From Phallusia mammillata (lineage: Eukaryota > Chordata > Ascidiacea > Phlebobranchia > Ascidiidae), in the NCBI GenBank assembly GCA_003260075.1, contig QLIY01000044.1:174909-238908 (forward strand): 64,000 nt of DNA, given 5' to 3'. Under the pieces are notes generated by a model. That model did not search any database and was not told where the DNA came from. It worked only from the letters and a program-made list of their open reading frames with translations. A program made the translations under genes and the position numbers. Within the stretch, counting starts at the first letter, position 1; each line of letters opens with the position of its first letter. Below are positions 48,897 through 62,421 of this stretch, piece after piece.

Positions 48897-51800
48897 TTAC
48901 ATTAGCAATTCATCTTTAAGCTGTTCCAGCAGAGCCTTGGACCTAGGTGTTATATTATCCGCGCTGCTTGCAGAGCTAGGTTGACTGTTGTTTGAATCGG
49001 AAACAAAGGACTGCATGGTCTCATCGTCGGTAGAAACAGTGCTGGCTGCTTGCTGTTGAGTATTTTGCGACTGAGATGCTTTTTCTGAGGACACCGGTGC
49101 AGGTGGTGGAACGTTTTTCTGGATTCCGTATCTCCGCAAAACGCGATCCACAATATCATCACCTGATCCTGGAGATCGTGAAACTGAATAAACATACACT
49201 TTTGATTGAGTATCAAACAAGTTATTTAAAGCTCTCGATAGCTAAGGTAAACATGCGGATCGGTCCTGAAGCGTTCATGACGTACTCAATAATTAATCAT
49301 AATACCCCAGGCTCAATGCAGGGATTTTCCGAATCAAGTCGGTCTCCCAAGCATTCGATACAACGTCTTCAATTGGCCTGACGTACTAAACAGTACTAAC
49401 TTAACGATGGAGTTTATCGACGAATTCGGTAATAAGTTATAAAAGTAAATTCGGCCCCATTCTCTTAGAGCAGTATTGTCTTAAAATCGCGCAATTTTTT
49501 GTGCACTGAAACAAAGCGGACAAGAAAATTGATGCTGCTACACAGAATCATGTGTGTTGCCAAATCGTGCACATGACATTGCTGACAATGGCCCTTTGAG
49601 AAAAAAGACAAATATAGAAATCTTGATAATTTATGTCAAACTCAAGAACGTAAACTGAAAGTGTTTCAACTAAACATTATCAGGCCCTTATTTAAAGGCA
49701 AAATTCCCTTGATTTGTGAGGCAAATGAAAAAAGGTACAGTATTTAGAAATGGTCTCAGTTTGAGATTTTATGAATACAGCAACTCTACACAATCATCCA
49801 TACATAAAAATGCTTGTGTCACAAAATCACTTCTAAAAAATGTTACTGATGTCAAATGGATAACACTTTGTGTCGCCATGTTCATTTACCTGTTTTGTTT
49901 CTGTCGTCCTGTGACACAGCAGTCGTCCAACTATCACTTGAGTTATTCAAGGGAGAACCTCCTAAAATGTAAAATACTTGCACTTTAATAGAGAGATTTC
50001 GAAATTATTCATTGCTAACTATACCAGCATTGTGATTCATCGAACAGGGTTTGGGATACTGCATTTGCTCAGTTATAAGTTGTAAAGTACAGGGTTAAAA
50101 AACGTTGTTATTCTCCCACAATTATAAGCTGTTAGTATACTTTTGTTTTATAATACTTGATTCTGTTGTTACGGGGGGGGGGTAGGGTTTGGGATACTGC
50201 ATTTGCTCAGTTATAAGTTGTAAAGTACAGCGTTAAAAAACGTTGTTATTCTCCAACAATTGTAAGCTGTTAGTATACTTTTGTTTTATAATACTTGATT
50301 CTGTTGTTACATACTAAACAAGTGGTTCCCAACCGGGGAAGAATTTTAAACTTGTGGTTTGTAAATAAATACTTCAGCTCTGGGCATTTTATTTTTTTAT
50401 TTTTATTTATTTTTATATGTTTATTATCTACTACGTAGTCTAAAGAATAAAAATGTTTCGATTGGTTAAGGGAGGAATTCATCGATAAAGGTTGGGAACC
50501 ACTTTAGTAAACTATTTGTCAATGATTGTTATTCACATAAATAACTGTACCCAGTTGCAATTGAACAAATACAATACACAATCTTAGAACCTACTGGTTT
50601 GTTGGGTAGTTGAATAACATTTTTTCCTCTTTAATAAACATTTTTCATGCAAAAAAAGTAAGGTCGTTCTTACTTGCTGAATTTTATCAGTTTCCAAAAA
50701 TGTTTTCTATTTAAAAGCAAACTTTGCACATTCTTGCTCTTAACTTTGATTAATGGTGCAGGTTTTTAGAGATTTAATCCTATATCTTACCAGTTTTGTC
50801 GGGGGGGGGGCACTTATAATTGAACAAATACAGTACACAATCTTAGAACCTACTGGTTTGTTGGGTACTTGAATAACATTTTTTCCTCTTTAATAAACAT
50901 TTTTCATGCAAAAAAAGGGGGGGGGGGAAAGCAAACTTTGCACATTCTTGCAACACCAGCTCTTAACTTTGATTTATGGTGCAGGTTTTTAGAGATTTAA
51001 TCCTATATCTTACCAGTTTTGTCGGTAGCAGATTCTCCATGTTGCATAATTGTTGGGCTTGTACTGGGGGATTTGCCTTCATTATTCTTCACCTCTTGCT
51101 TAGGAAACACTGCACAGATCTTCACTTTGGGTTTTGGGACATTGCTGGAACCTGCGCATTTGTCAGTGAAATATGCATAAACTTGTGGTAATTGGTAGTA
51201 TGTAATTTTTTCAGTTACTTTCTCCATCTTATGCTAAACCTTGTTGTACAGAAAGACAACAGCTAAAAAACGTCCATGGATTTGCTTATTCTGCATTAAA
51301 TTAAAAGGTTGGCTTAGCACATTTTGCTGTACCACATACACTATGACCTAGCTATATTGAAACATTAGTATTCCCAATACTTATTTTATTCAATTCGGAC
51401 ATTGTTAAAAAAATTAAGAGGGCTAGTGGGTGAAATGTTGGAGCCAACAAGTTAAACAAAACAAATGGCACATCTACATGACTATATCTACCATCTACAA
51501 AAACTTCATCCAAACCTATCAAATATTTGATGGCAAAGGGGGTGGACAAACTTCAGGGAAGAAAAAAACAAAAAAAAACAAATTAAAAAAAATGTGTCAA
51601 TAAATAGTGATCAGTGATCACTGTAATAGTCAAAACACTGTAATATTTTAATGTTTATACTTGGCAAAAAATGTGCATAACACAATTTCTGTGTTTCAAA
51701 AATGTTTAATATCAAATCTTATGATAATATTGACAAAACACCACACAATTTCACAGCAAACAGTGAATACGAACTAACACACTTTTAGTATTACTTGGAA

Positions 51801-54800
51801 TAGGATTGACGGGCTCCGATGTAGTTAAGTTATTCTTGTTTTCATTTGCAAGTTCAGCTTCTTGAGAATGCAATTTGCTTGTTTCTTTCTGATAAGGACT
51901 GCTGGGGGGGGGGGCAACTAACACACTTTTAGTATTACTTGGAATAGGATTGATGGGCTGCGATGTAGTTAAGTTATTCTTGTTTTCATTTGCAAGTTCG
52001 GCTTCTTGAGAATGCAATTTGCTTGTTTCTTTCTGATAAGGACTGCTGAAAACTGTTTAAAAAATCACAATCTTGTAATTGAATAAAAAAGAAAGTTTGT
52101 TGTACATTGCAATATATAGGACATATTCGAAAATTTTTGTGCACATTTTAAAAGCTTTTTTGCTTCATTTTTAGTATGACAAAAATACTTGGTGGCAGCA
52201 AATTTGTTTCAGCAAAAGCAACAAAAGCTTAACAAAACATCAGCTTTGGTTATATCACTATTCCTTATATTGTAACTTATTGTGAAAAAAACTTTGTTAA
52301 CTTGCATTTAAAACAAAAGTCAACTACATTTCAAGAAAAGTGATTATTTAAAACATGTTTTCATAAAAGGTTACTGAATTTGAACAAACCTTCGCTTCTT
52401 TGAGTTACAACTTGATGTTGAGTGATGTAAACAATAACAACATTGGATGGGTCCGACTCTCCAAGTGCTGCCACAGCATGTACGTGAATCTTGTATTCAC
52501 ACGAACGATGCAAACCATCCAGAAGTGCTCGAGTTTTTGTTCCTGCAACCATTCCTTTGGGCTGCCCATTTACATAAATCCTGTGAATAGAAGAAAAGAA
52601 GCAAATCAATGACAACAATACATCTTATGTGTGAATGAAGCATATTAGATCGGAAAGAGAAATGTGCTTTAAAACAAGCATTTTTGTGTTTTATTTTGGT
52701 TTGTCTTGCGACTAACAGTGTCTAAAGTTTGAAAATTTGGTAAGGAAATACAAAAATTAACTCAACACATACCGGTATTGGTTATGAACACTTATATTTA
52801 TTGTATGGCTAATTTAATTGTTTGGCTAATTTTGTTCATGTTATCAGCCTTCATATGTCGCTTGTCAAAACATAGTAAAAACCACAAGCCTTCATGTTAC
52901 TAGTTTGACTGAACCTAAAGAATAATTTTTAACACCAAACACCATCCTCTGAAAAGTTCTCTAAATTATATAATAATGTGAAATTTGGTAGTATAGAGGT
53001 GTACAACCTTTATAATATAACTGAAGAGTCAAATATAATTATTCTGATTACACAGCAAACCACACTTTGAAATAACACAGGTTGGCATTGGTTTGACACA
53101 TATCATGTGCAATAATATTCAAGCAAAATTGACAAGCGACTCTGGCAATATTGCCATGTTGCATATAAATGTGGAACTTCCAAAAGTGTGAAGAATAGCT
53201 TGCTGACACAAAACTTTGCTTATACTCCACAGCTCTCTGGTTACACAAAGTTTATTTAAGGGTTGCCTTTGGCTGGTTAGGTTATTAAAGGGATGCCTTT
53301 GGACGGTCGAAAACATTTTAGACAAAAACATATTTTTTTCTACCAAGTAAATAAACAGAATAGTTGTGTTCAATATCATTTAAGATCTGTGGGGTTTAGG
53401 TTGACTGCATGCCAATAATTTACTAACTTTTGTCTGAAGTGGGAAAAATGATAATGTTTTAAAAACTGTTGATGCAATTTTAGTTTAAATTGCTGTGGTG
53501 TACCTCATTAAGCAGAAAAGACACATTTTATGCTTCAAATTTGTGTTTATAAAATATTCAGTTTCAGGTTTGCCAAATAATATGTAGTTAATCTACAGGG
53601 GTGCAAAAATTTTGTTGGAATTTGGTAGCGCGCAGAAAATATTAGTAGCACATATGTTTTTGTGTATGTGTCTCATTCCACCTAATGCAAAACCATTTCA
53701 CTATTAATAGCCGTATCGCAGGTTCCTACTTTAGAAATGGCCACCAAACGTCTTAATGTTTTTGTTTATAATCTAGTGCAGGGTTGTCCAAAGCCTCCTT
53801 CAATGCGGTCCGCCGCCTCTTCTAGAAAACTTTTAAAAATTACCGTATATCCTCGCAGGGGGGGGGGGGGGGGGGGGGTGACTAAGAATTTTAATTTATC
53901 TCACAATATCCAATTTGCTTGTGCCTGAAAGTCTATGCCTAATTCATAGATTGAACTGAACAGTTTGATGATCGATCTCAATTGTTAATGACGCCACTGC
54001 CATGTTCGCAAAATTAGTTGAAAAATGGCAGACTAAAGCAAGGTTTATTTGTTTATAAATGTATCAGTATTTGTTCTGATACCACCTAAGCATCGGATGA
54101 GTAGCGGTGTCACACATAGCTTTAGGTATGGGTGCCGATGCAGTATTATCAGGCTAACCCTAACTACAACAACATATTATGATTTGTGTTATACGGCATA
54201 TCATAAGAAGATTGGAAATTATGACCTCAGTTTATTTGTTGTGGAAAACCTTTTTCGCCAAAATATTGCATCGCTACAAATCTAATAGCAACAAAACAGT
54301 TGTAAATGTTTGTGCGGCATGGGTGTCGTGTTGTTGAGTGCCTGTGCGTTGCAAATTCTTTTTGAGACACACACATGCGATTGCACCATACCCATGACCA
54401 GGTTTTTTTTAAGGTTTGGTTTGGGTGACTGCTAAGTAGTTTTAAGAGACCGCAAGTGTTTCATTTAAATACCAAAAATAGCCATATTTGCTTAAACAAA
54501 TTGTTTATACAAATTTGGGGAAACCGCTGGAGAAATTTGCCTTAAAAAACACCTTAAAAAAACACTGCCCATGACGATTAACATGTGTGACATCACATTC
54601 GCGCCCCAACATGTAAGAATGCTTATTAGAGTTAATGGTAAAACAAACATGATCATTCACCTGTAGCCAACAATAGCTTCCTTTGGCATTTCGTTGCCTT
54701 GTTTGTTGTAAATGTGTGCAGGGTGCCATCTCAAAATCACACTGCAATTGTCATTCGTGGTTGCATCATCAGAAGTATTTAGGGTGGGGTTATTCCTGAT

Positions 54801-57800
54801 TTCAGCTCGTAACGCCCTTGGTGGGGTTGGAATCCCCGATTTAGGGGGCGATTTGGGGTCACTGGGTTGTTGTCTTCGCAGTGCAATCTGTAATGCCTGT
54901 AGCAAAGGATTGAGAAAATGTTAATTGTTTTGTGACCAAGTAAATACATAGGAAGTTCAATGTAAAAATGTTTAGCGATGGTTTACATAATATAGTTGTG
55001 TATTTGGTCAGTGAATTCCATGATTGTGAATAATTTCTTTTATTAATAAGCATGTTTTTGTTGCATCAAAGTACTATATCAATGAATCAAGTTTTAAAAA
55101 GAACATGGCTTGATTCATAGCCAGAAAATGTACGAACCTTACTTAATACAAGTTCCAGTAGTTCTATTTAAATCAATTTGGTCTCTGTCATCTGTTTTGT
55201 GCCTTGGTGATTAATTACACTGGCCAACACAATTTTTCGTGTCTTTAATGTTAAAACTGGTATTGACTAATTTTGGGGTGCTGATTTCAAAAATCATTAC
55301 GGTTTTCTTCAATCAGGTCAACTTTTTAAATAATTTACAAATTCAAAATTTATGACCNCAGGGCACTAGAATTAGTCAAAATCAGTTAAAACATTACAGA
55401 CACCAGTGAAAAAATATTTTTTTGTTGCCCAGTGTTATTCTTTGAATGATTTCGTTTTTTTGTCACATTAAATTTGAGTTCGGCAAATAACATTTTTTTG
55501 TTTTGGATTTGGATATGGATTAAACCTATTGCAACAGTTTTATACACAAAAATACCTTGACATTTTTTCTTCTCTGTCCCGGTAAGATGTTGAGTTTTTG
55601 CAACAATGAAGGATCCTCTTCAAACATGTCGCGAATTGTGTAAACTTTAGGTTTTGCAGATTTTTTCAGTTCCTTTCCAGATTGAATTTCCTTCATTAAA
55701 TTCTCATGAGGCGTCAAATTGCAGAGTGGTTTTGGTGAAAGTTGTCTTTCTGTCACCTACAACAGGATGACAGCATCCAATAAATACTTACATTGTAAAC
55801 TTAGTTCTATTGTAAAAAGTTTGTTTTCGGCAAGAAATGTCCGAGATGCCAAAAAATTTGCTTCAGTATAGTTTAATAGAAATATTTCTTCACTATGAGT
55901 CTGTGGACTCAATTAGTTAGAGCATATGTCCACCAAACAGCATAAAACTATATCTTAACTTTTCTAGGTTCTATATTTATAGCTTTTTTTGGCGGCTTAC
56001 ATATTTTATGGCATGTGAAAATTTTTAATATAATTGCATTTGACTTCCTTTTGTAATCCAAACTTTACTGCACTAATTTATAAACAATACAGCAGGCAAC
56101 CTACAATTAATGGTGCTCCAACCAATTTCTTAATATCTCAACATGCAGCCCTAAATGCAGGGCAGCTTATGATCTAGTAAATACAGCATATGTTAGAGGC
56201 AGAAAGAGGCAGTTTCTGTGTTTAAGCTCTTGTCCCCAAAACAATACCATAATTGACATATTGGCAACAGCCTTACTCAGGGGGGGGGGCAAAACAGTTT
56301 GAGCAACACTATGTTTAAGCTCTCGTCCCCAAAACAATACCATAATTGACATATTGGCAACAGCCTTACTCAAAAATCCTGGTAAATTAATTCTGGGAAT
56401 CATTCCCTATTCTATTACAATTGTTGCAGCAATTGCCACCTTTTGTTATATATATCACAAGTTTGGGAAATCTTTATTTCCAGGTTAAAATCAGTTGACA
56501 ATCTTATAAAGAACAGGGGGGGGGGGGGAGCATCTTCAGTGTCTATAGAATGCAATAAAAGGATTATAACTAAAAAAGCTAATAGTTTCTTTTAAAAAAA
56601 TGTTTTACCGAGGTGTAAGTGATGTGTTTTTTTTTCGCCTTTTACGATTTTTATCTTCCGTGCGTTTCTTATCTTTCATTGTGTGTTCACAGTTGGTTTA
56701 GTCTGGTAGGCTTTCAGTTGAGGAATGATCGTGCTTGTGAAAGAACTATTAGCTTTTTCTAATTATAATCCCTTTTATTGCTCTCTATAGACACTGGAGA
56801 TGCTTTTTAGCGAAATATATTTGTTCTTTATAAGATTGTCAACTGATTTTAACCTGGAAATACAACATTTCCAAAACTTGTGATCTTGCAAGTGAAGTTT
56901 TATATTTACCGGTTTTAGTGCAAAGGAGAAGTTGCGGATCGTCGGAGCAACATGGGCGACAAAATTTGTTTTTGTTTGTTGTCTTCCAGAATTTATAACA
57001 TCCTGCATCAGTTTGCTTCCCAATTCTCTCTTCTTCTGGTGCCGAAAGTCACTCGCTTCCAAGAACAAAGATGAACAGACTTCCAGGGAGTTCCGTTGAG
57101 TTTTTGAATGATATTCCTCACATGTCTACAAAATTTAACAACATGCATTTAAAGCTCATGTATTGCATAAATAGCAATTTGCTGAGACACAATGTCACAA
57201 TGTAGCTTCTTTATTCCAAAATAATCGGGAAGCAACTCTTGAGTGATGTATAAAATAGAGTAGACAAAGCGTTACTGTTGGAGACTAAGGACTGCATGTT
57301 ATTGAGAACTGTGTGAAAAGGTTGTTTGGTGCTCACTTGGCGAGAGGTTACTGCAGGTCAATGGTATTCGTTGTGCAAAACAAATTTAAGTGAGCAAACA
57401 ATTTGTTATGTTTTTCTTTGGAAAAAAGAGCTTCTTAATTTATGTCTCCAATGCTGTTACCTTTTTCTGAAAAAATTAGGTTCAAAAACTGACCTTGGAC
57501 AGTAACATTGAGGTCAAAGCGAAAGATTAAATTCGAAGCATTATTTCCATTCTTTTTTACTACTTTTGTGAATATGTGACAATAATGATGCAAAAAGAAT
57601 ATGGACAAAACCTTAATAATCGCACCATTTTTATACCATGATTTGCTGAGCCTGTGTTGGAGTTATATTTCAGTTTTGTTTTCATTTTTCAGACCACACC
57701 CATGTATGAAAAAACTATCAAATTAATTTTATTTTTTATAGTTCATTCAAACTATCAGTAAAATGATGCTTTTTTGAATGTTGAATGTGCTTTTAAAACG

Positions 57801-60800
57801 AATGCAGTCGGTTCAATTTTCTGTGGTTTAAGGTAAATGTCTGATATGACCTGCCCAATTCTCGTCAACCTAATGTATATGTAAAAAAACAGTTTTCCTC
57901 TCTATCAAACTGGCAATGTTTTTACCTTTAGCACAAAATCAATGTCAGCACGTTCATTACAGTTGTCATGTGACATCGCAACCAAGAGAGACTCAAACTC
58001 TGGTGAAAAACTTGGAGCCTCCTCGTCTTTCATTTGGAAGTCAGCAGCTGACCAAAGTGTTACAGAAAGTCCAAATACTGAAGACTACAACAATCGAAAA
58101 CCATTGACATTAGTTTTTGGAAGAAACTGGAAGGGTGGCTTAGCACATTTTGCCATTGCACATACGTTTATGACCTACTTTAAAACGTTACTATATTCCC
58201 TATGCTTATTTTATATTGGGGCCAATATTAGTCACTTTTCATAATGTTAGTTTGTTTCTGCTGGCAGACCCTCATGGGTATGTAAAGTTGTAAATAATGC
58301 ATTTCAAGAGATAACTATGAAAAGCATGATACCGTGAGGTCAAACACAGTGATCAGTACTGTGGTTAAATATTCATGCTATGTAAAAGAAGGGGTAATAG
58401 CAAATTCCACAAGTTATCCAAATTTCATTTAATTCATAAATATAAACCTAAATAATAATGCAGGTGCTCTTAGTGATTGAAAATATTTTGTTTATAATAA
58501 ACACATACCTTTAAAAAAAAGTTTAGCTTTAATACCCTAATATAGCAATCTCTATTGTTTAGTAATATTTTTTTTAACTCACCAATCAAATAGAGACATA
58601 TTTACCTTGAAATTATCTTCACTTTTCTCAGATAAAACAACCTCAGGAGCAATGAACAACTCGTCAATTTTTTCAGGGTCAATGTTTTCTTGGAACCGGA
58701 TCATTCCATCTTTTCTTACATGCATAGTATCAGTAGCAACATATCTAAATAAGTGATCAAAAAGATGTTATTTAAAATTGTTGCATGTCTACAATGCAAT
58801 AATTCACAACGATAAGCTTGTAAACCAAAGACCAATGGAAAATACTGCTTTTGCTGCAGTATCACAAGTTTTTATTGCAGTTGTCAGCATTTCCACGGAG
58901 TATTACCATGTTTAGCTGCTGAACTCATACATCTACTTAGTCTTTATTGTATAACTCTGTGTTTTTCTGGGGAAAAAGATGCTTAGACCAATATCAAAAG
59001 GAAATCAAAGTTTTAATAAGGGTATTACAGGCAGTACATAGTTTTTCAATTTACATTTGTGTGATCACAACTCTTCTCAAATAAAGAAACCACTTAAATC
59101 AAACAACAATTTAACTTGTTGTAATGAAATAGCTCATTGCATAGAAATAAAGCTGGTTTTAATGACATTATCGTCAACAGATGCATTTACTTTATTGTTT
59201 GCTTTTTCTTCTTCAATGCCAAACAAGCCTGTTCACACAAAGACCAAAGTTCTTGTTCCAGTAAAGCTGAGTCAAGTGCGGTGAGAATTGCCTATAAAAA
59301 TGAAACTTTATTGTTTAGGTTTTCGTCAAGCAAAACATCTGGCAAAGCGAGTTATATCATCAATACCTTTCAGAAAATAAATGTTATGATTTTTACATCA
59401 AGCCCTTGCACTGTTTTGAAATTTGGTTACAATTATGTGTTGTTTTACAGTACTACTTGGGGACAATTCTTGTCATATTTCTTTGTTTACGATTGCTCAA
59501 GATTGTGGCAAACTGAGCGTATTTTGAAATGCTTAGTACTTAGGCCCGGGGGGGGGGGGCAGTACTACTTCCGGACAATTCTGGTCATATTTCTTTGTTT
59601 ACGATTGTGGCAAACTGAGCGTATTTTGAAATGCTTAGTACTTAGGCCCGGCACTAAAATGTCCATCTTTTGTTATTTTCTGATTGCAGCGATTTTATGC
59701 TTAAGTTTTCTCCCCCCATGAAATCAGAATTTATAACCTCTAGCACTGGTGCCAGCAACGACATGTAAAGTGGTTCTCGTGAAAGGCCAAATTATTTGCG
59801 AGTGAATATGTAAGTACTGTTTGTTATATTTAAAACTATTACAAAGCTTCGATTTTTAGGGAAATTTGCACTAAAAAATGCAGCCTGAAGATTTAAATCA
59901 GTCTGTTTTTCTGCCTGAAAGTCATTAACATTTTGACTTGACAAGTATTCTGGCATAAAACAATTACAACAAATCAACTGAATGACAATTCAGCTTTATG
60001 TTTTATAATCTTGTCAGATAAAAAAGTCAAATTAGAAACAATTGTAACCCTGCACATAAAAATTACTGAATTAAAATAAAATAAAAGTATAAAACCTCAA
60101 GTGAAATTTTCGGAGCATCGTCTCTTGCACTCGTGATTTCTTCATCTTCAATTCTCACCAGCTTTTTCATGTCAGGTGAAGCTGATTCAACACGAATGTC
60201 AGAAGAGAATTCTTGGGGTTGAACTTGTGTATCAACTTCATCTTCATCCTCAATTGATGTCGCCAAGTTCTTCATGAATACAAAACATTATTACATTTCA
60301 ATACAGATGCTTTTCAGCCTGTTACTCCCAAAAAACTGTGCCCAAAAAATATATGTATCAAGTCGTTTGGCCAATGTTTTGTCATCAACTGCACTGATTG
60401 GACCATATAGATCAGTGGTTTCCAACCTGAGGTTCGCGCACCCCCAAGGGGTCCGTGAGATGGTTTCACATGGTCCATGGAGGCAAATATGTTTAGTATC
60501 ATTAACCAACAGAAAAATACTACTATCACATCTAAATTGGTTCCCTATTGTGACATCACAACACACTTGGGCAATAGACTTTGTAGGACAAGTGTTGTGT
60601 CAAATTATATATATCAGAAAATGTAGATTCATTGTGTTTGACCACTACGGCGTAACAAGGTATAATGCAAGAAACGTGAAATAGAAAAACACTTACGGCA
60701 AATTACATGGGGGTGCGCAGACTTATAAAATTAATAAAAGAGGTCCGTGACTACAAAAAGGTTGGGAACCACTGATATAGATCAAAACTTATCTCTATTT

Positions 60801-62335
60801 GGAGGTTTGCTTCCACAAACAACAAAGGATATGTTAGACAACGTTCAATCAGGTGACTTTATTTAAAGTTCAAACCTACTATTTGTAAAATCAACTACAA
60901 ATCATGGTGAGAAGAAAAAGGGTGATCAAATTTAGGAAAAAATTAGACTAAAAGAAAAAAAAAATATTGGTTTAAACTGTAGCAGCTAAAGAAGAAGCTA
61001 GTTTCATATTACCTGTATGGCTGGTATAAATATGCTGGTGTTATTTGTATCCATGTTTTCAGTAGAATCGTCATTTACCAACTTGTCCGAAAAACTAAGC
61101 AATGCACACTGAAGCTGCAAAACCTAAACCAGAATGAGGAAAAATATGGTGAAAATATGACTTTGCAAAACAATCAAAACCGTATTTTTTAAACAATTGA
61201 AAAATCCTCCATTGCCTAATAGAGACTTTGGACAATGTAGTCTATCCACAAACCTGTTGTTGAAGCTGTGGGGGGGGGGACTAAGGCCCAAAAGATTTAA
61301 CTTTATATTTCAGCAACAAGTCATTACCCCTCAACATCAGTAGTTAAAGAGCCTCTTCCCTCATCTGTGTCTTCTACAAACTTCTCTTTTACAATCACAG
61401 ATGTTGGAACCGGTGTTGTATCAATAGTAGTGTGAAATATAGTTGCATCAACATCATCCCTCCATGAAACATCAGCTTTTTTCTGGGGGGGGGGTCTACA
61501 GTTGATTTCAATTCTTGGTCATCTTTATTAGAATTTTTTGTATCATTGTCACTTGTTTGGATCCTAATAAAATGGTAAATAATAAAAACAACAATACAAG
61601 AATAGCATTTATATTGGTAAAATCTAAAAACAAATTTAAAAAATCTTGCTTTGATTTTGAGTAAATATATTTTATATTGTGCTACTTCTCAATTCTTGCA
61701 AACACTTTTAAAAATTTGCAGAAACCTTTAAAAAAATAAAGTCAAAATACAGAAAACTTGTACTGGCCAGTTACAAACACACTTGTGAAACTATTTTTGG
61801 GGGGGGGGTTACATAAAACACCCCAAATCATCATTCCTTTTTTTGTTATTGCCAAAAACAATTATGTTTTTGTGTAGTTGAGATAAACATCAATTGATAT
61901 CTAGGATCAGCCCTGAAATCATAGTATGCCAGACCTATTGAAGACATTACACCGAATCAGCCAATCATTAGGCATTCCCATAAGGCAAGACATAATTTGA
62001 AATTAGTGTGCCATGATCACTAGTCTGCATAAATTCTTTGGGGCTGATACCAGAATTTATGTTAATATTTACTGGTCAATCTTGCAATCCCCGACTACAA
62101 AGCTGACATGTGCAGCACACAAAGCAGGCAACGGTGCTAGTGATTCGACTTTTGACAATCTCACCACTGAGCCTGTTTAGCTCAGTTGGTAAGCGTGAGT
62201 CCCAGAAACGCTCATGTTGTGGGTTCAAATCCCACGACAGCCTACAAATGGCAATTTGGGAATGCTTAGTGATCAGCTGATTTGGTATGCACCATGATGT
62301 TTTAGTGCAGGGGTGTGCAACCCGCGGGCCACAAT

Positions 62336-62421
<86 letters not shown>

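Noticed and set aside
51751..52017. A protein with two near-identical 40-residue repeats
   Set aside because: The repeats are two alleles of one exon around a G run; the first G is natural and the rest are 10 placeholder bases.
59137..59721. 194-residue plus-strand frame
   Set aside because: It overlaps, on the opposite strand, a well-supported KIND exon and crosses an allelic duplication with a G run.
62165..62246. A tRNA gene
   Set aside because: The box motifs are good but the acceptor and anticodon stems do not close, and a diverged relative nearby shows it is a SINE.
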